Shown: piece after piece, positions 7,941 through 16,827 of the stretch
How positions within the stretch are numbered: the first letter of the stretch is position 1
Layout of the letters: each line of letters opens with the position of its first letter
Source: CALKJU01 sp035326425
Lineage (GTDB): Bacteria > Pseudomonadota > Alphaproteobacteria > Geminicoccales > Geminicoccaceae
NCBI GenBank assembly: GCA_035326425.1
Contig: DAOLFG010000014.1
Coordinates: 38,237 to 102,236, forward strand
Reading direction: 5' to 3'
DNA length: 64,000 bases
Translations under genes and position numbers: made by a program
Notes under the pieces: generated by a model
Databases searched by the model: none
What the model saw: the letters and a program-made list of their open reading frames with translations, nothing else
What the model was told of the DNA's origin: nothing

Positions 7941-8870
7941 ATGCGCCGCAGCGAGAGCCGCCTCGAGATCGCGCCGGGGCTCGAGCTGCCGCTGACGAGC
8001 TGGCAGCCGGCCGGACGCGCCAGGGCGGTGGTGATCGGGCTGCACGGCTACGGCGATTTCCGCTTCGCCTTCGAGGAGGTCGGCCCCTGGCTGGCCGAGC
8101 ACGGCGTGGCGTTCCATGCCTACGACCAGCGCGGCTTCGGCGAGGCGCCCGGCCATGGGATGTGGCCGGGCCGGCGTGCCCTGGCGCGCGATCTCTGCGT
8201 GGCCCTGGACACGCTCTCGCCCAAGGACGGCACGCCGGTCCATGTGCTGGGCGAGAGCATGGGCGGCGGCGTGGCACTGGCCGCCACGCCGATCGCCCGG
8301 CGGCCGCCGAACGGCCTCGTCCTGGTCGAGCCGGCCATCCGCGACGGCGTGCGGCTGCGGCCGGTCTGGGACCTGGTGTTCGGCGGCCTCGCGCGTTTCC
8401 GGCCCGGGCTGCGCCGGTCGCTGGCGCGCGGCCACAACCCGCTGCTCACCGCCGCGGCGCGGCGGCGGCTCGCCCACGATCCGCGCATCGTCCGCCACAT
8501 CCGTGCCGACGCCTACAAGGGCCTGCTGGCGCTGGCCGACGCCGCCTCGGCGGCGGCATGTGCCGCGAGCCTGCCGACGCTGCTGCTCTACGGCCGTGCC
8601 AACGGCATCATTCCGCTGCGGGTGCTGGAGCGTGCCGAGCGTGACATGGCGCCGTGCGTGACGGCATTGCGTTATCCGGCCGCACCCCACCTGCTTCTGC
8701 AGGCGCAAGGCTGGGAAACGGTGATGGCCGACATGCTGGGCTGGATCGCGGGCGAAGCCGTGCCGGTGCCGGGTAGCCCGGCGGTTCTTCGCCGGGCCGG
8801 GCCGCAGCCGCCGTCCCAGGCGCCGAAATCATCCGCCCCGAGCCTGGCCACGCCGTGGAAGGAAGCGTGA
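7941..8870 (+). CDS. Alpha/beta hydrolase, lysophospholipase/monoglyceride lipase-like
   Basis: A 309-aa serine hydrolase of the S33/Hydrolase_4 type, probably an esterase or lipase. The oxyanion region is LHGYGDF (34-40), the nucleophile elbow is GESMGG (S106), and the candidate histidine is H250 in APHLLLQ. At the position where the triad aspartate normally sits (G-x-x-D-x-I), the sequence is GRANGII with asparagine 221. The enzyme may therefore use another acid or be weakened. The last 50 residues are a low-complexity proline/serine/alanine tail. No signal peptide is evident. It is probably in an operon with the upstream aminotransferase gene. Confidence 0.85.
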   Translation: MRRSESRLEIAPGLELPLTSWQPAGRARAVVIGLHGYGDFRFAFEEVGPWLAEHGVAFHAYDQRGFGEAPGHGMWPGRRALARDLCVALDTLSPKDGTPVHVLGESMGGGVALAATPIARRPPNGLVLVEPAIRDGVRLRPVWDLVFGGLARFRPGLRRSLARGHNPLLTAAARRRLAHDPRIVRHIRADAYKGLLALADAASAAACAASLPTLLLYGRANGIIPLRVLERAERDMAPCVTALRYPAAPHLLLQAQGWETVMADMLGWIAGEAVPVPGSPAVLRRAGPQPPSQAPKSSAPSLATPWKEA

Positions 8871-8889
8871 AGCTGTCCGCATTCCCGGC

Positions 8890-9810
8890 TCAGCGCACCA
8901 TCGCCAGCACGAGCGGCATCGTCAGGACCGCCATGATCGTGGTCGTGGTGATGAGGCCGGTCATCAGCTCGGCGTCGCCGCCGAGCAGGCGGGCGAGGAT
9001 GTAGGAGGTGGTCGAGGTCGGCACCGCGCAGACCAGCACCGCCACGCCCAGCGCCGTCCGGTCGAGGCCGGCGGCGAGGCCGATCGCCAGCGCCAGCAAC
9101 GGCTTGGCCAGCAGCTTGCAGCCCGCTGCCACCACCATCCACATCGGCCGGGTCAGCATGGCGGCCGGCCGCAGCGCCGCCCCGACGGCCAGGAGCCCGA
9201 GCGCCAGGGTGGCCCGGCCCAGCACCGACAGCGGCTCGGCGACGAGGACCGGCAGCCCGGTCCCGGCGACATGCACCAAGATGCCGGCGATGCAGGCCAG
9301 GATCAGCGGATTGCTCGACAGCGCCTTCAGGGTCGGCAGCAGGCCGGGGGCGCCGCCGCTGCCGTGCCGCGCCAGGGCGGCGACGCTGACGAGGTTGGCG
9401 ACCGGCACCATGATGGCGACGGCGAGCGCCGCCAGCGGCGCCGCCTGCCGGCCGAACAGCATCGGCGCCATTGCCAGCGCCACGTAGCTGTTCCAGCGCA
9501 CCACGCATTGCATCACGCTGGTGTAGGACGGTCCCGGCATCCGCAGCGGCCGGCGCAGCCGCCAGACGATGGCGGCTACCGCCAGCTGGGCGGCGAGCAC
9601 GGTGCCGCCGAAGGAGAGCACCGGCTGGCCGGTGAAGTCGGCCTTCGCCAGCTCGACGAACAGCAGCGCCGGGAAGCAGACGAAGTAGAGCAGCCGCTCC
9701 ATGGCCGCCCACCCCGGCTCGGCGACGAAGCGCACGCGTGCCAGCAGGTGCCCGAAGGCGATCAGGATCGCCACCGGCGCCACGGCGAGGACGGACTGGG
9801 AGGCGCTCAA
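8890..9810 (-). CDS. AEC-family (auxin efflux carrier) transporter
   Basis: A 306-aa membrane transporter with about ten hydrophobic segments in two halves, matching the AEC/MdcF-type permease family, which moves organic or amino acids across the inner membrane. Typical features are the N-terminal LIAFGHLLARVRF and the C-terminal CAVPTSTTSYILARLLGGD, which resembles the conserved P-x-A/S region near helix 9. The start is a TTG at 9808-9810 whose bases overlap the stop of the upstream dehydrogenase gene (TTGA). That coupling suggests the carrier moves the dehydrogenase substrate or product; this is inference. Confidence 0.85.
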   Translation of the reverse strand: MSASQSVLAVAPVAILIAFGHLLARVRFVAEPGWAAMERLLYFVCFPALLFVELAKADFTGQPVLSFGGTVLAAQLAVAAIVWRLRRPLRMPGPSYTSVMQCVVRWNSYVALAMAPMLFGRQAAPLAALAVAIMVPVANLVSVAALARHGSGGAPGLLPTLKALSSNPLILACIAGILVHVAGTGLPVLVAEPLSVLGRATLALGLLAVGAALRPAAMLTRPMWMVVAAGCKLLAKPLLALAIGLAAGLDRTALGVAVLVCAVPTSTTSYILARLLGGDAELMTGLITTTTIMAVLTMPLVLAMVR

Positions 9811-10688
9811 GCGCCGCCGCGCACGAACAGCTCGGCCACCGCCGCATTGTCGAGGCTGCCGAGGCCCTGCTCCTGCGCCTCGGCCAGCATCTCGCCGTGC
9901 AGGCGGCTGAGCGGCACCCGGGCGCCGACCTCGCGCGCGAGATCGAGGATCAGCGCCACGTCCTTGGCGTGCTGCGCCAGCCGCGCCACCGGCGGCTCGT
10001 AGCGCCGCGCCAGCATCGCCGGCCCCTTGCTGTGCATCACCGTCGAGGCGGCCGAGCCCGACCGGAGGATCTCCAGCATCACGGCCACGTCCATGCCGCA
10101 GCTGCGCGCCAGCCCCAGCCCCTCGGCCAGCACCAGCCGGTTGAGGCCGATCACCAGATTGACCACGAGCTTGGCGCGATGGCCCTGGCCGCAGCCGCCC
10201 AGGAAGAACAGCCGGCCGATCACCTCCTCGAGCAGCGGGACGAACGCCGCGTCGCGATCGTCCGTGCCCAGCAGGCCCAGGGCCTCGCCTTTGCCGATCT
10301 CGGCGCTCGAGCCCACCAGCGCGCAGTCGACGAAGCGGCAGCCGAGAGCCGCCAGCCGTTCGCCGTTGGCGACGGTCTCTGCCGGATCGGCGGTGGTGGT
10401 GTCGAGCACGACATGGCCGGAAAGGGCCGCGGCGAGGCCGCCCTCCCCCCACAGCACCTCGGCGACCTGCGGCGACGCCGGCAGGCAGAGCACGACCAGC
10501 GCCGCGTCCCGGGCGACATCGCCGGGCCGGTCGACGATCCGGACCCCGAGGCGCGCCGCCGCCTCGCGGGCGCGCGGCACGGGATCGCAGCCCACGACAT
10601 CGGCGCCGGCCGCCAGCAGCCGACCCGCCAGCGCCTGCCCCACCAGTCCCAGGCCGACGAGGCCCACCGTCGCATTCGCCCCCGCCAT
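9807..10688 (-). CDS. NAD(P)-dependent 3-hydroxyacid dehydrogenase (3-hydroxyisobutyrate dehydrogenase family)
   Basis: A 293-aa beta-hydroxyacid dehydrogenase. The Rossmann motif is GLVGLGLVGQALAGRL at residues 9-24. The substrate region FVDCALVGSSAEIGKG replaces the usual DAPVSGG, and the catalytic lysine motif reads GHRAKLVVNLVIG. The family oxidises small hydroxy acids such as 3-hydroxyisobutyrate, tartronate semialdehyde or 6-phosphogluconate relatives; the exact substrate is unresolved. The ATG at 10686-10688 has a strong GGGAGGG ribosome-binding site. It is the first gene of a two-gene unit with the AEC carrier. Confidence 0.87.
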   Translation of the reverse strand: MAGANATVGLVGLGLVGQALAGRLLAAGADVVGCDPVPRAREAAARLGVRIVDRPGDVARDAALVVLCLPASPQVAEVLWGEGGLAAALSGHVVLDTTTADPAETVANGERLAALGCRFVDCALVGSSAEIGKGEALGLLGTDDRDAAFVPLLEEVIGRLFFLGGCGQGHRAKLVVNLVIGLNRLVLAEGLGLARSCGMDVAVMLEILRSGSAASTVMHSKGPAMLARRYEPPVARLAQHAKDVALILDLAREVGARVPLSRLHGEMLAEAQEQGLGSLDNAAVAELFVRGGA

Positions 10689-10713
10689 CCGTCCCTCCCG
10701 CGCCGGCGGCGCA

Positions 10714-10742
10714 TTGACCTGCGCGGCGGCTTCGCCTATGCA
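10714..10742 (+). promoter_or_regulatory. Candidate sigma70 promoter for rpmF
   Basis: TTGACC (10714-10719), a 17-nt spacer, then TATGCA (10737-10742). Transcription would start near 10749, giving a leader of about 63 nt before rpmF. It is a good alphaproteobacterial housekeeping-type match and sits in the 123-bp gap between the divergent dehydrogenase gene and rpmF. Confidence 0.5.
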
Positions 10743-10811
10743 GCGCCGTCCTCGGCGACCGTAGCCACGATCCGCCGGGGTTTTGTGCGCCCTGTATCGA
10801 AGGCTCGACCG

Positions 10812-11018
10812 ATGGCTGTCCCGAAGCGGAAAACCTCGCCCTCGCGGCGCAACATGCGGCGCGCGCATCACGCGCTCACCGTCACCAACGTGATCGAGGA
10901 CAAGGATAGCGGCGAGTTCCGGCTGTCGCATCACATCGATCTCAAGACCGGTATGTACAAGGGCCGCCAGGTCATCGTGAAGCGCGAGAAGCCCGACGAG
11001 GCTGCCGACGAGGAGTGA
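10812..11018 (+). CDS. rpmF: 50S ribosomal protein L32, cysteine-less form
   Basis: A 68-aa basic protein of the large ribosomal subunit. The N-terminus MAVPKRKTSPSRRNMRR is diagnostic. The two CxxC zinc pairs found in many bacterial L32 proteins are absent; the corresponding sites read EDKDSGE and DLKTG, as is usual in alphaproteobacteria. The ATG at 10812 follows a plausible promoter by about 70 nt. The downstream EamA-type gene starts 16 nt after the stop. In several alphaproteobacteria rpmF precedes plsX; that pairing is not seen here. Confidence 0.95.
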   Translation: MAVPKRKTSPSRRNMRRAHHALTVTNVIEDKDSGEFRLSHHIDLKTGMYKGRQVIVKREKPDEAADEE

Positions 11019-11033
11019 GCCACCGCGACGAGC

Positions 11034-11906
11034 GTGGACGGCCGTGACCATCGTGCCCTCGGCATCCTGCTCGTCACCATCGGCACGGTTCTCTGGAGCA
11101 CGGCCGGGCTGTTCGTCCGGCTCCTCCATCTCGACATCTGGACCATGCAGGGCTGGCGCGCCGTGTTCGGCGGCCTCTCCCTGCTCGTCGTCATCGCCAT
11201 CGAGCGCCGCGGCGGCACGTTGACGGCCTTGTGGGAGATCGGCCGGCCCGGTCTCCTCGCCGGCCCGGTGGCGGCGGTCTCGATGCTCACCTACGTCGCG
11301 GCCCTGCAGCTGACGACGGTCGCCAACGTGATGACGGTCTATGCCACCGTGCCGTTCATGGCGGCGGCCGTGGCCTGGTTCTGGATCGGCGAGCATGTCG
11401 GGCGCAGGGCGCTGATCGCCGGCTGCATGGCGCTCGTGGGTGTCGTCGTCATGGCCGGTGCCGCGACAAGGCCCGAGGACATCGCCGGCAACGCCCTGTC
11501 GCTGCTGATGACACTGACCTTCGCCATCATGATCGTGATGGCACGGCGCTATCCCGGCCTCGGCATGGCGCCGGTCAACGTGCTGGGCACGGCGATCTGC
11601 GCGCTGGTGTGCCTGCCCTTCATGCAGGCCGGGCTGCCGACCTTGCGCGAGCTGCTGATCCTCGCCGCCTTCGGCGCCCTGACGAGCGGGGTCGCCTATC
11701 TGCTGTTCCTCACCGGCAGCCGGATGATCCCCTCCAGCGAGGCCGGCCTGATCGCCCTGCTCGACGTGGTGCTGGGCCCATTGTGGGTCTGGCTGCTGTT
11801 CGCCGAGAACCCGGGCGCCGCGGCACTGGCCGGCGGCGCGATCGTGCTCGGATCGCTGGTCTGGTACCTCCTGGCGCCTGCCGGGCCTCAGCCCTCGCCG
11901 AGATAG
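11034..11906 (+). CDS. EamA/DMT-superfamily transporter
   Basis: A 290-aa inner-membrane protein with ten predicted helices in two EamA repeats (about residues 8-142 and 152-284). Typical stretches are GTVLWSTAGLFVRL in repeat one and GALTSGVAYLLFLTGSRMIPSSEAG in repeat two. The family exports amino acids, nucleosides or other metabolites; the substrate is not deducible. The GTG at 11034 is the annotated start; a second GTG at 11043 is possible. It runs convergently into the M32 peptidase gene, overlapping its 3' end by 19 nt. Confidence 0.88.
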   Translation: MDGRDHRALGILLVTIGTVLWSTAGLFVRLLHLDIWTMQGWRAVFGGLSLLVVIAIERRGGTLTALWEIGRPGLLAGPVAAVSMLTYVAALQLTTVANVMTVYATVPFMAAAVAWFWIGEHVGRRALIAGCMALVGVVVMAGAATRPEDIAGNALSLLMTLTFAIMIVMARRYPGLGMAPVNVLGTAICALVCLPFMQAGLPTLRELLILAAFGALTSGVAYLLFLTGSRMIPSSEAGLIALLDVVLGPLWVWLLFAENPGAAALAGGAIVLGSLVWYLLAPAGPQPSPR

Positions 11907-13372
11907 CGGTGGCGCAGATGCGCCAGGAACGGCTCGGGCGACAGCTCGCGGCCGGTGGCCTCGGCCACCAACTCGGGCCAGGACAGCCGGCAGCCCTGGC
12001 CGTGGATGCGCTGCCTCAGCCATCCCAGCATCGGCGCGGTGTCGCCCCGGGCGATGGCGGCGCGCAGATCCGGGATCTCGCGCTCGGCCGCCTGGAAGAG
12101 CTGGGCCGCCAGCATGGCGCCCAGGGTGTAGCAGGGGAAATAGCCGAAGCCGCCGACCGGCCAGTGGATGTCCTGCAGGCAGCCGACCCGGTCGTTGGGC
12201 GGCACCACGCCCAGCAGCTCGCGCATGCCGTCGTTCCAGGCGCCCGGCAGGTCGGAGAGCGCGAGGTCGCCCAGCACCAGTGCCCGCTCCAGCCGCCAGC
12301 GCAGCACGATGTGCAGTGGATAGGTGATCTCGTCGGCCTCGACCCGGATCAGCGAGCGCTCGACGCGGTTGTAGAGCCGCACGAGGTTGTCGGGCACCCA
12401 GGCCGGATCCTCGCCGAAGGCCTGCTCGAGCCTGCCTGCCAGGAAGCGGATGAACTCCGGCGAGCGGCAGGTCTGCATCTCGACGATCAGCGACTGGCTC
12501 TCGTGCACCGCCATGCCGCGCGATTCGCCGACCGGCTGGCCGAGCCAGGCGCGCGGCAGGCCGGCCTCGTAGAGCGCGTGCCCGGTCTCGTGGACCATGC
12601 CCATCAGCGCCGACACCGCGTCGTCCTCGCGGTAGCGCGTGGTCATGCGGATGTCCTCGGGCGTGCCGCCGCAGAACGGGTGCGTGCTCTCGTCGAGCCT
12701 CCCCTGGTTGAAGTCGAAGCCCATGGCCTCGATCAGCCGCTTGCCGAGGATGCGCTGGCGGTCGATGGGGAACGGCCCCGTGGGCTCGACGGCCGGCTGC
12801 TGGCGGGCGATGGCGGCGTCGATCATCCCGGGCAGGCCGGCCTGCAGCGGCGCGAACAGCCGCTCGAGGTCCGTCGAGCGCAGGCCCGGCTGGTGCTCGT
12901 CGAGCAGCGCGTCGTAGGGCGAAAGGGCGAGCGCCGCACCGGCCTGGACCGCGGCCTCGCGGACGAGGCGCAGCACCTCGTCCAGCTCCGGCCGCAGCAT
13001 GCCGAAATCGCTGAGCGCCCGGGCCTCGCGCCAGATCAGCTCGCAGGAATTGGTGGCGCGGGCGAGGCCCTCGACCAGCGCCGGGTCGATGGCGGTGGCC
13101 CTGACATGCCGGCGGCGCATCTCGCGCAGGTTGGCGCGCTGCCAGTCGCCGAGCTCCGGCGCCTCCTCGGCCTCGGCCAGCAGCTCGCCGGTCTCGGGTG
13201 CGGTGAGCGCATCGTGCGCCAGCCGCTTCAGCGTCGCCATCTGCTCGCCGCGGGTGCGGCCGCTGCCCTTGGGCATGCAGACCGCCTGATCCCAGGACAG
13301 GACGGCCAGCGCCCCCTCGATGTCGGCCAGCCGCTTGAAGCGGCCCTCAAGCGCCGTGTAGGGCGAGCTCAT
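11888..13372 (-). CDS. Carboxypeptidase Taq family metallopeptidase (M32)
   Basis: A 494-aa zinc carboxypeptidase that removes C-terminal residues from peptides in the cytoplasm. The M32 zinc motif HETGH is at residues 261-265, followed by ALYEAGLPR. Other family hallmarks include DQAVCMPKG near the N-terminus, HPFCGGTPEDIRMTTRY before the zinc site and GYFPCYTLGAM near residue 410. The length is normal for M32. The ATG at 13370-13372 lies inside the end of the heme A synthase gene (26-nt overlap), so it is probably the last gene of the cytochrome oxidase operon, although its function is unrelated. Confidence 0.95.
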   Translation of the reverse strand: MSSPYTALEGRFKRLADIEGALAVLSWDQAVCMPKGSGRTRGEQMATLKRLAHDALTAPETGELLAEAEEAPELGDWQRANLREMRRRHVRATAIDPALVEGLARATNSCELIWREARALSDFGMLRPELDEVLRLVREAAVQAGAALALSPYDALLDEHQPGLRSTDLERLFAPLQAGLPGMIDAAIARQQPAVEPTGPFPIDRQRILGKRLIEAMGFDFNQGRLDESTHPFCGGTPEDIRMTTRYREDDAVSALMGMVHETGHALYEAGLPRAWLGQPVGESRGMAVHESQSLIVEMQTCRSPEFIRFLAGRLEQAFGEDPAWVPDNLVRLYNRVERSLIRVEADEITYPLHIVLRWRLERALVLGDLALSDLPGAWNDGMRELLGVVPPNDRVGCLQDIHWPVGGFGYFPCYTLGAMLAAQLFQAAEREIPDLRAAIARGDTAPMLGWLRQRIHGQGCRLSWPELVAEATGRELSPEPFLAHLRHRYLGEG

Positions 13373-14312
13373 GCGCGGATTCCCCGGGAGTGGGCGACGC
13401 GACGGCGAAGCCGCGCCACGTCAGGAGTGTGAGCAGGACGAACACCAGCACGCCCACCGCCATGTGCAGCACGGCGGCGGCCAGCGGCACCAGCCAGACG
13501 ATCACGAGGGCTCCGAGGCCGACCTGCACGGCGACCACGAGCGCCACGGCACGGATCAGCCGGCGCAGGTCGGGCGGGGCCTTGGCGGAGCGCAGCAGCA
13601 GGACCAGCACCAGCAGGGCCGTCGCCGCCGCCAGGACGCGGTGCGTGAAGTGGATGCGGACCAGCGGATCGCCGAGATCGGGCACCAGCATCCCGTCGCA
13701 GGACGGCCAGGTGGCGCAGGCCAGCGCCGCCCCCATCTTGGTGGTCATGGCGGCACTCAGCATGGCGAGCCAGGCGGTGACGGTGGCACCGGCCGCGAGC
13801 AGGGCCAGGCCGCGCGGCGTCGGGGATGCCGCCGGCCGGCGGGTGCGCTCCACCAGCAGCAGCAGGCTCGCCAGGAACAGCAGCGCGTTGCCGAGGTGCA
13901 GCGCCACCGACCAGGGGCTGTTGCGGTCGAGCACGGTGACGCCGCCGAGGGCGGCCTGGCTCAGCAGCAGCAGCACCGCCACCCCGGCGATGACCGGCAG
14001 CCGCCGATCCCGGCTGCGCTCCAGGAACGCCCAGACGGCGATCAGCAGGGTGAGCGGCCCGACGAAGGTGCCGGCGATCAGCCGGTGGATCCATTCGGCC
14101 ATCACCTGGCCGTAGGTGTAGCGGATGCCCGGCACCGCGGCGATATCGGAGGGCAGCGGCACCCAATGGCCGTAGCAGGTCGGCCAGTCCGGGCAGGACA
14201 GGCCGGAATCGGTGGCGCGCACGAAGGCACCCAGCACGATCAGGCCATAGGTCAGCATCGAGGCTGCGATCACCGTCCAGCGCAAGCCACGCAAGGAACT
14301 AGGCTCCGCCAC
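13347..14312 (-). CDS. ctaA: Heme A synthase, COX15/CtaA family
   Basis: Oxidises the C8 methyl group of heme O to make heme A for aa3-type oxidase. A 321-aa membrane protein with eight predicted helices. The heme-ligand region EWIHR has H76, and further histidines occur in LHLGN, HFTHR and LHMAVG. Two cysteine pairs are present, C40-C46 (CPDWPTC) and a second in CATWPSC, like the cysteine-bearing Bacillus-type enzymes rather than the shorter cysteine-poor class often seen in alphaproteobacteria. It sits directly after SURF1 (14-nt overlap) in the oxidase operon, with ctaB present upstream. Confidence 0.92.
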   Translation of the reverse strand: MAEPSSLRGLRWTVIAASMLTYGLIVLGAFVRATDSGLSCPDWPTCYGHWVPLPSDIAAVPGIRYTYGQVMAEWIHRLIAGTFVGPLTLLIAVWAFLERSRDRRLPVIAGVAVLLLLSQAALGGVTVLDRNSPWSVALHLGNALLFLASLLLLVERTRRPAASPTPRGLALLAAGATVTAWLAMLSAAMTTKMGAALACATWPSCDGMLVPDLGDPLVRIHFTHRVLAAATALLVLVLLLRSAKAPPDLRRLIRAVALVVAVQVGLGALVIVWLVPLAAAVLHMAVGVLVFVLLTLLTWRGFAVASPTPGESAHELALHGA

Positions 14313-15054
14313 GCTTCAGCCCGAAGGCGACATAGACCGCCACCAGGGCGATCGCCAGCCCGTACCAGGTGATCGCATAGCCCAGGTGATTGTTGGGGAG
14401 GTCGGCGCGGACCGGCAATGGCTGTGGCAGCGCGCCGCCGGTATCGGAGCGGCCGAGCGCCAGCACCAGCGGTTCGACCTCGAGCCCGAGCGCGGCGCGC
14501 AGCCCGGCCAGATCGTACCAGTACCAGCGCCGCTGCTCCGGCCGGTTGTCGGGCGTGAACACTCCCGCGCGGTCGCCACCATGGAAACGGGCGACGCCGT
14601 CGAGCTCGACCTGCCCCGAGGGCTGGATCGCCTCGGGCGTGCCGGGCGGCAGGAGCCGCTCGGGCAGCCAGCCGCGCTCGACCAGCACCGCTCGTCCGTC
14701 GGGAAGGAGCAACGGCGTCACGAGCCGCCCTCCGACCTCGCCGCGCTCGGCGACGGTGCCCATGGCGAAGGCGAGGTCGTGGCGGTAGCGACCGGCGGCG
14801 CCGACGTGCCGGAAGTCGTTGGCTGCGGGATCGTCCAATGCCTGCTCGACCGGGATCGCCGGCTCGGCGCCACGGCTCGTGATGGTCTCGATCAACGCCG
14901 TCTTCCAGGCCAGCCTGCGGACCTGCCAGGTGCCGAGCGACAGCAGGACCGCCAGCGCCACCAGCACCAGGACGGTGAGCGTCGCACCCGGCCGGAAGCG
15001 CCGGCCACCGTCAGCCGTCGAGCTCTTCGCGCCGGTGCCTGTACTGGAGAGCAA
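14299..15054 (-). CDS. SURF1-family cytochrome oxidase assembly protein
   Basis: A 251-aa protein with one helix near each end (about residues 25-43 and 225-245) and a periplasmic domain between, as in SURF1/Shy1, which helps insert heme a into CtaD. Recognised motifs are LSLGTWQVRR after the first helix, LVERGWLP in the middle and NNHLGYAITWYGLA near the C-terminus. The longest plausible start is a TTG at 15052-15054, which overlaps the DUF983 gene by 44 nt; I see no better canonical start before the first helix. It lies within the cta operon. Confidence 0.9.
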   Translation of the reverse strand: MLSSTGTGAKSSTADGGRRFRPGATLTVLVLVALAVLLSLGTWQVRRLAWKTALIETITSRGAEPAIPVEQALDDPAANDFRHVGAAGRYRHDLAFAMGTVAERGEVGGRLVTPLLLPDGRAVLVERGWLPERLLPPGTPEAIQPSGQVELDGVARFHGGDRAGVFTPDNRPEQRRWYWYDLAGLRAALGLEVEPLVLALGRSDTGGALPQPLPVRADLPNNHLGYAITWYGLAIALVAVYVAFGLKRGGA

Positions 15055-15364
15055 TCAGCAATCCCTTGAGCGGCCGCATCAGCCCGACCGAGAGCACGAA
15101 GGACAGCGGCAGCCACACCGACAGATGCAGCCAGACCGGCCAGCCGTACTTGACCTCGACCACCAGCGCGGCACCCAGCACGATGAAGCCGACGATCAGG
15201 ATGATGAAGGCGACCGGCCCATCGCCGCTGTCCTGGCCGGCGAAGGACTGGCCGCACACCGAGCAGGCCGGCGCCACCGACAGCAGGCCCTGGAACATCG
15301 CGCCCCGGCCGCAGGCGGGACAGCGGCCCAAAAGCCCGGTCGAGATCGGCGACGGCTCGGTCAC
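15011..15364 (-). CDS. DUF983 family membrane protein of the cytochrome oxidase operon
   Basis: A 117-aa protein with an N-terminal pair of CxxC zinc-ribbon-like motifs (CPAC at about 16-19 and CSVC at about 34-37) and two helices (about 52-75 and 80-103). The pattern matches DUF983, which in alphaproteobacteria lies between the oxidase subunit III gene and SURF1. Function is unproven; a role in oxidase assembly or metal handling is inferred from position. The GTG start at 15362-15364 overlaps the ctaE stop (GTGA). Confidence 0.88.
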   Translation of the reverse strand: MTEPSPISTGLLGRCPACGRGAMFQGLLSVAPACSVCGQSFAGQDSGDGPVAFIILIVGFIVLGAALVVEVKYGWPVWLHLSVWLPLSFVLSVGLMRPLKGLLIALQYRHRREELDG

Positions 15365-16224
15365 ACCGGATTCGTCGTGAAGTGCAGGCTGCCGCCCCAC
15401 CAGTAGATGCAGACGAACAGGAACAGCCAGACCACGTCGACGAAGTGCCAATACCAGGCGGCGGCCTCGAAGCCGATGTGCTTCTCGGGCTTGAAGGTCA
15501 TGTTCCACGCCCGGATGGTGCAGACCAGCAGGAAGGTCGTGCCGACGATGACGTGGAAGCCGTGGAAGCCGGTGGCCATGAAGAACGTCGAGCCGAACAC
15601 GCCCGAGCGCAGCGTCAGCCCCTCGTGGATGGCGTGATGGTACTCGTAGGCCTGCAGCGAGGTGAAGATGATGCCGAGCGTCACGGTGATCGCCAGCGCC
15701 TTGAAGCCGGTGCGCTGGTCGCCCTCCTTGATGGCGTGATGCGCCCAGGTGACGGTGGCGCCCGACAGCAGCAGGATCATGGTGTTGAGGAAGGGGATGT
15801 CGAAGGCCGGGATCGGCTCGATGCCCTCCGGCGGCCACGAGGTCGCGACCAGCATCGGCGGATGCAGCACCGCCCAGAAGAACGCCCAGAAGAAGGCGAA
15901 GAAGAACAGCACCTCGGAGGTGATGAACAGGCCCATGCCGACCCGCAGGCCGTGGGCCACGACCTTGGTGTGGTCGCCCTTGTAGGACTCGCTCAGCACG
16001 TCCCGCCACCAGCGGAACATGACGAAGACGATGGTGATGAAGCCGAGCAGCATGAGCCACTCGCCGAGGCCATGCTCGTGCATCCACATCACGGCGCCGC
16101 CGGTCAGCAGCAGGGCGCCGACCGATCCGACGATCGGCCACGGGCTCGGATCGACCAGATGATAGTCGTGGCCCGGCTTGTGGTGGCCGTGATCGCCGGC
16201 GTGGACGTCCGCGGTGCTGGCCAT
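15361..16224 (-). CDS. ctaE: Cytochrome c oxidase subunit III
   Basis: Core subunit III of the aa3-type cytochrome c oxidase in the inner membrane. 287 aa with seven predicted helices. Clear signatures are the HDYHLVDPSPWP N-terminus, GFHGFHVIVGT, and the C-terminal WYWHFVDVVWLFLF. The ATG at 16222-16224 has a GGAGAG ribosome-binding site. Upstream is ctaG (27-nt gap); downstream is the DUF983 gene with a 4-nt overlap. Confidence 0.97.
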   Translation of the reverse strand: MASTADVHAGDHGHHKPGHDYHLVDPSPWPIVGSVGALLLTGGAVMWMHEHGLGEWLMLLGFITIVFVMFRWWRDVLSESYKGDHTKVVAHGLRVGMGLFITSEVLFFFAFFWAFFWAVLHPPMLVATSWPPEGIEPIPAFDIPFLNTMILLLSGATVTWAHHAIKEGDQRTGFKALAITVTLGIIFTSLQAYEYHHAIHEGLTLRSGVFGSTFFMATGFHGFHVIVGTTFLLVCTIRAWNMTFKPEKHIGFEAAAWYWHFVDVVWLFLFVCIYWWGGSLHFTTNPV

Positions 16225-16251
16225 CGAGGCTCTCCTGATCCCCTTGAAGTC

Positions 16252-16827
16252 TCAGCTCATCGGCCCGGCGCGCCGCTTGCGCAGCTCCGCCGTCGCCTTC
16301 TCGTCGATGTAGAAAGTATAGGACAACGTGATCTCGGCGACGTCGCGCGCGTCCGGGTCGTCGAGGATGGCGGGATCGATGAAGAACGACACCCCCATGT
16401 CGACCCGCTGGCCCGGATCGAGCGTCTGCTCGTCGAAGCAGAAGCACTGGATCTTGTTGAAGTAGGCGCCGACCTTGAAGGGCGTGACGTTGAACACCGC
16501 GGTGCCGACGACCGGGCCGCCGTCGTGGTTCACCGCCTCGTAGAAGATCAGGTGTTCCTCGCCCGGGCGCACCTCGATGCGCCGCTGCACCGGCTGGAAC
16601 GACCAGGGCAGGCCCGGTGCCACGTCGGCGTTGAACGACACCGCGATCGGATCGCCGACGGCCTGCTCGGGTGCGGCCTCGGCGCGCTGCGTGGTGCCGC
16701 CATAGCCGGTGACCTGGCAGAACAGCCGGTAGAGCGGCACCGAGGCCGCCGTCAGCGCCAGCATGGCGACGATGATCGTGCTCAGCGCGATCGCGGTGCG
16801 GCGGTGGCGCGTGCGGAGGGCGCTCAC
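16252..16827 (-). CDS. ctaG: Cytochrome c oxidase assembly protein CtaG/Cox11
   Basis: Delivers copper to the CuB site of CtaD. 191 aa, one N-terminal transmembrane helix (about 13-33) and a periplasmic copper-binding domain. The Cox11 hallmark CFCF occurs in NKIQCFCFDEQ, and the LFCQVTGYGGTTQ motif follows the helix. The start is a GTG (16825-16827) overlapping the stop of the preceding 43-aa gene (GTGA). Its place between ctaB and ctaE is standard for alphaproteobacteria. Confidence 0.96.
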   Translation of the reverse strand: MSALRTRHRRTAIALSTIIVAMLALTAASVPLYRLFCQVTGYGGTTQRAEAAPEQAVGDPIAVSFNADVAPGLPWSFQPVQRRIEVRPGEEHLIFYEAVNHDGGPVVGTAVFNVTPFKVGAYFNKIQCFCFDEQTLDPGQRVDMGVSFFIDPAILDDPDARDVAEITLSYTFYIDEKATAELRKRRAGPMS

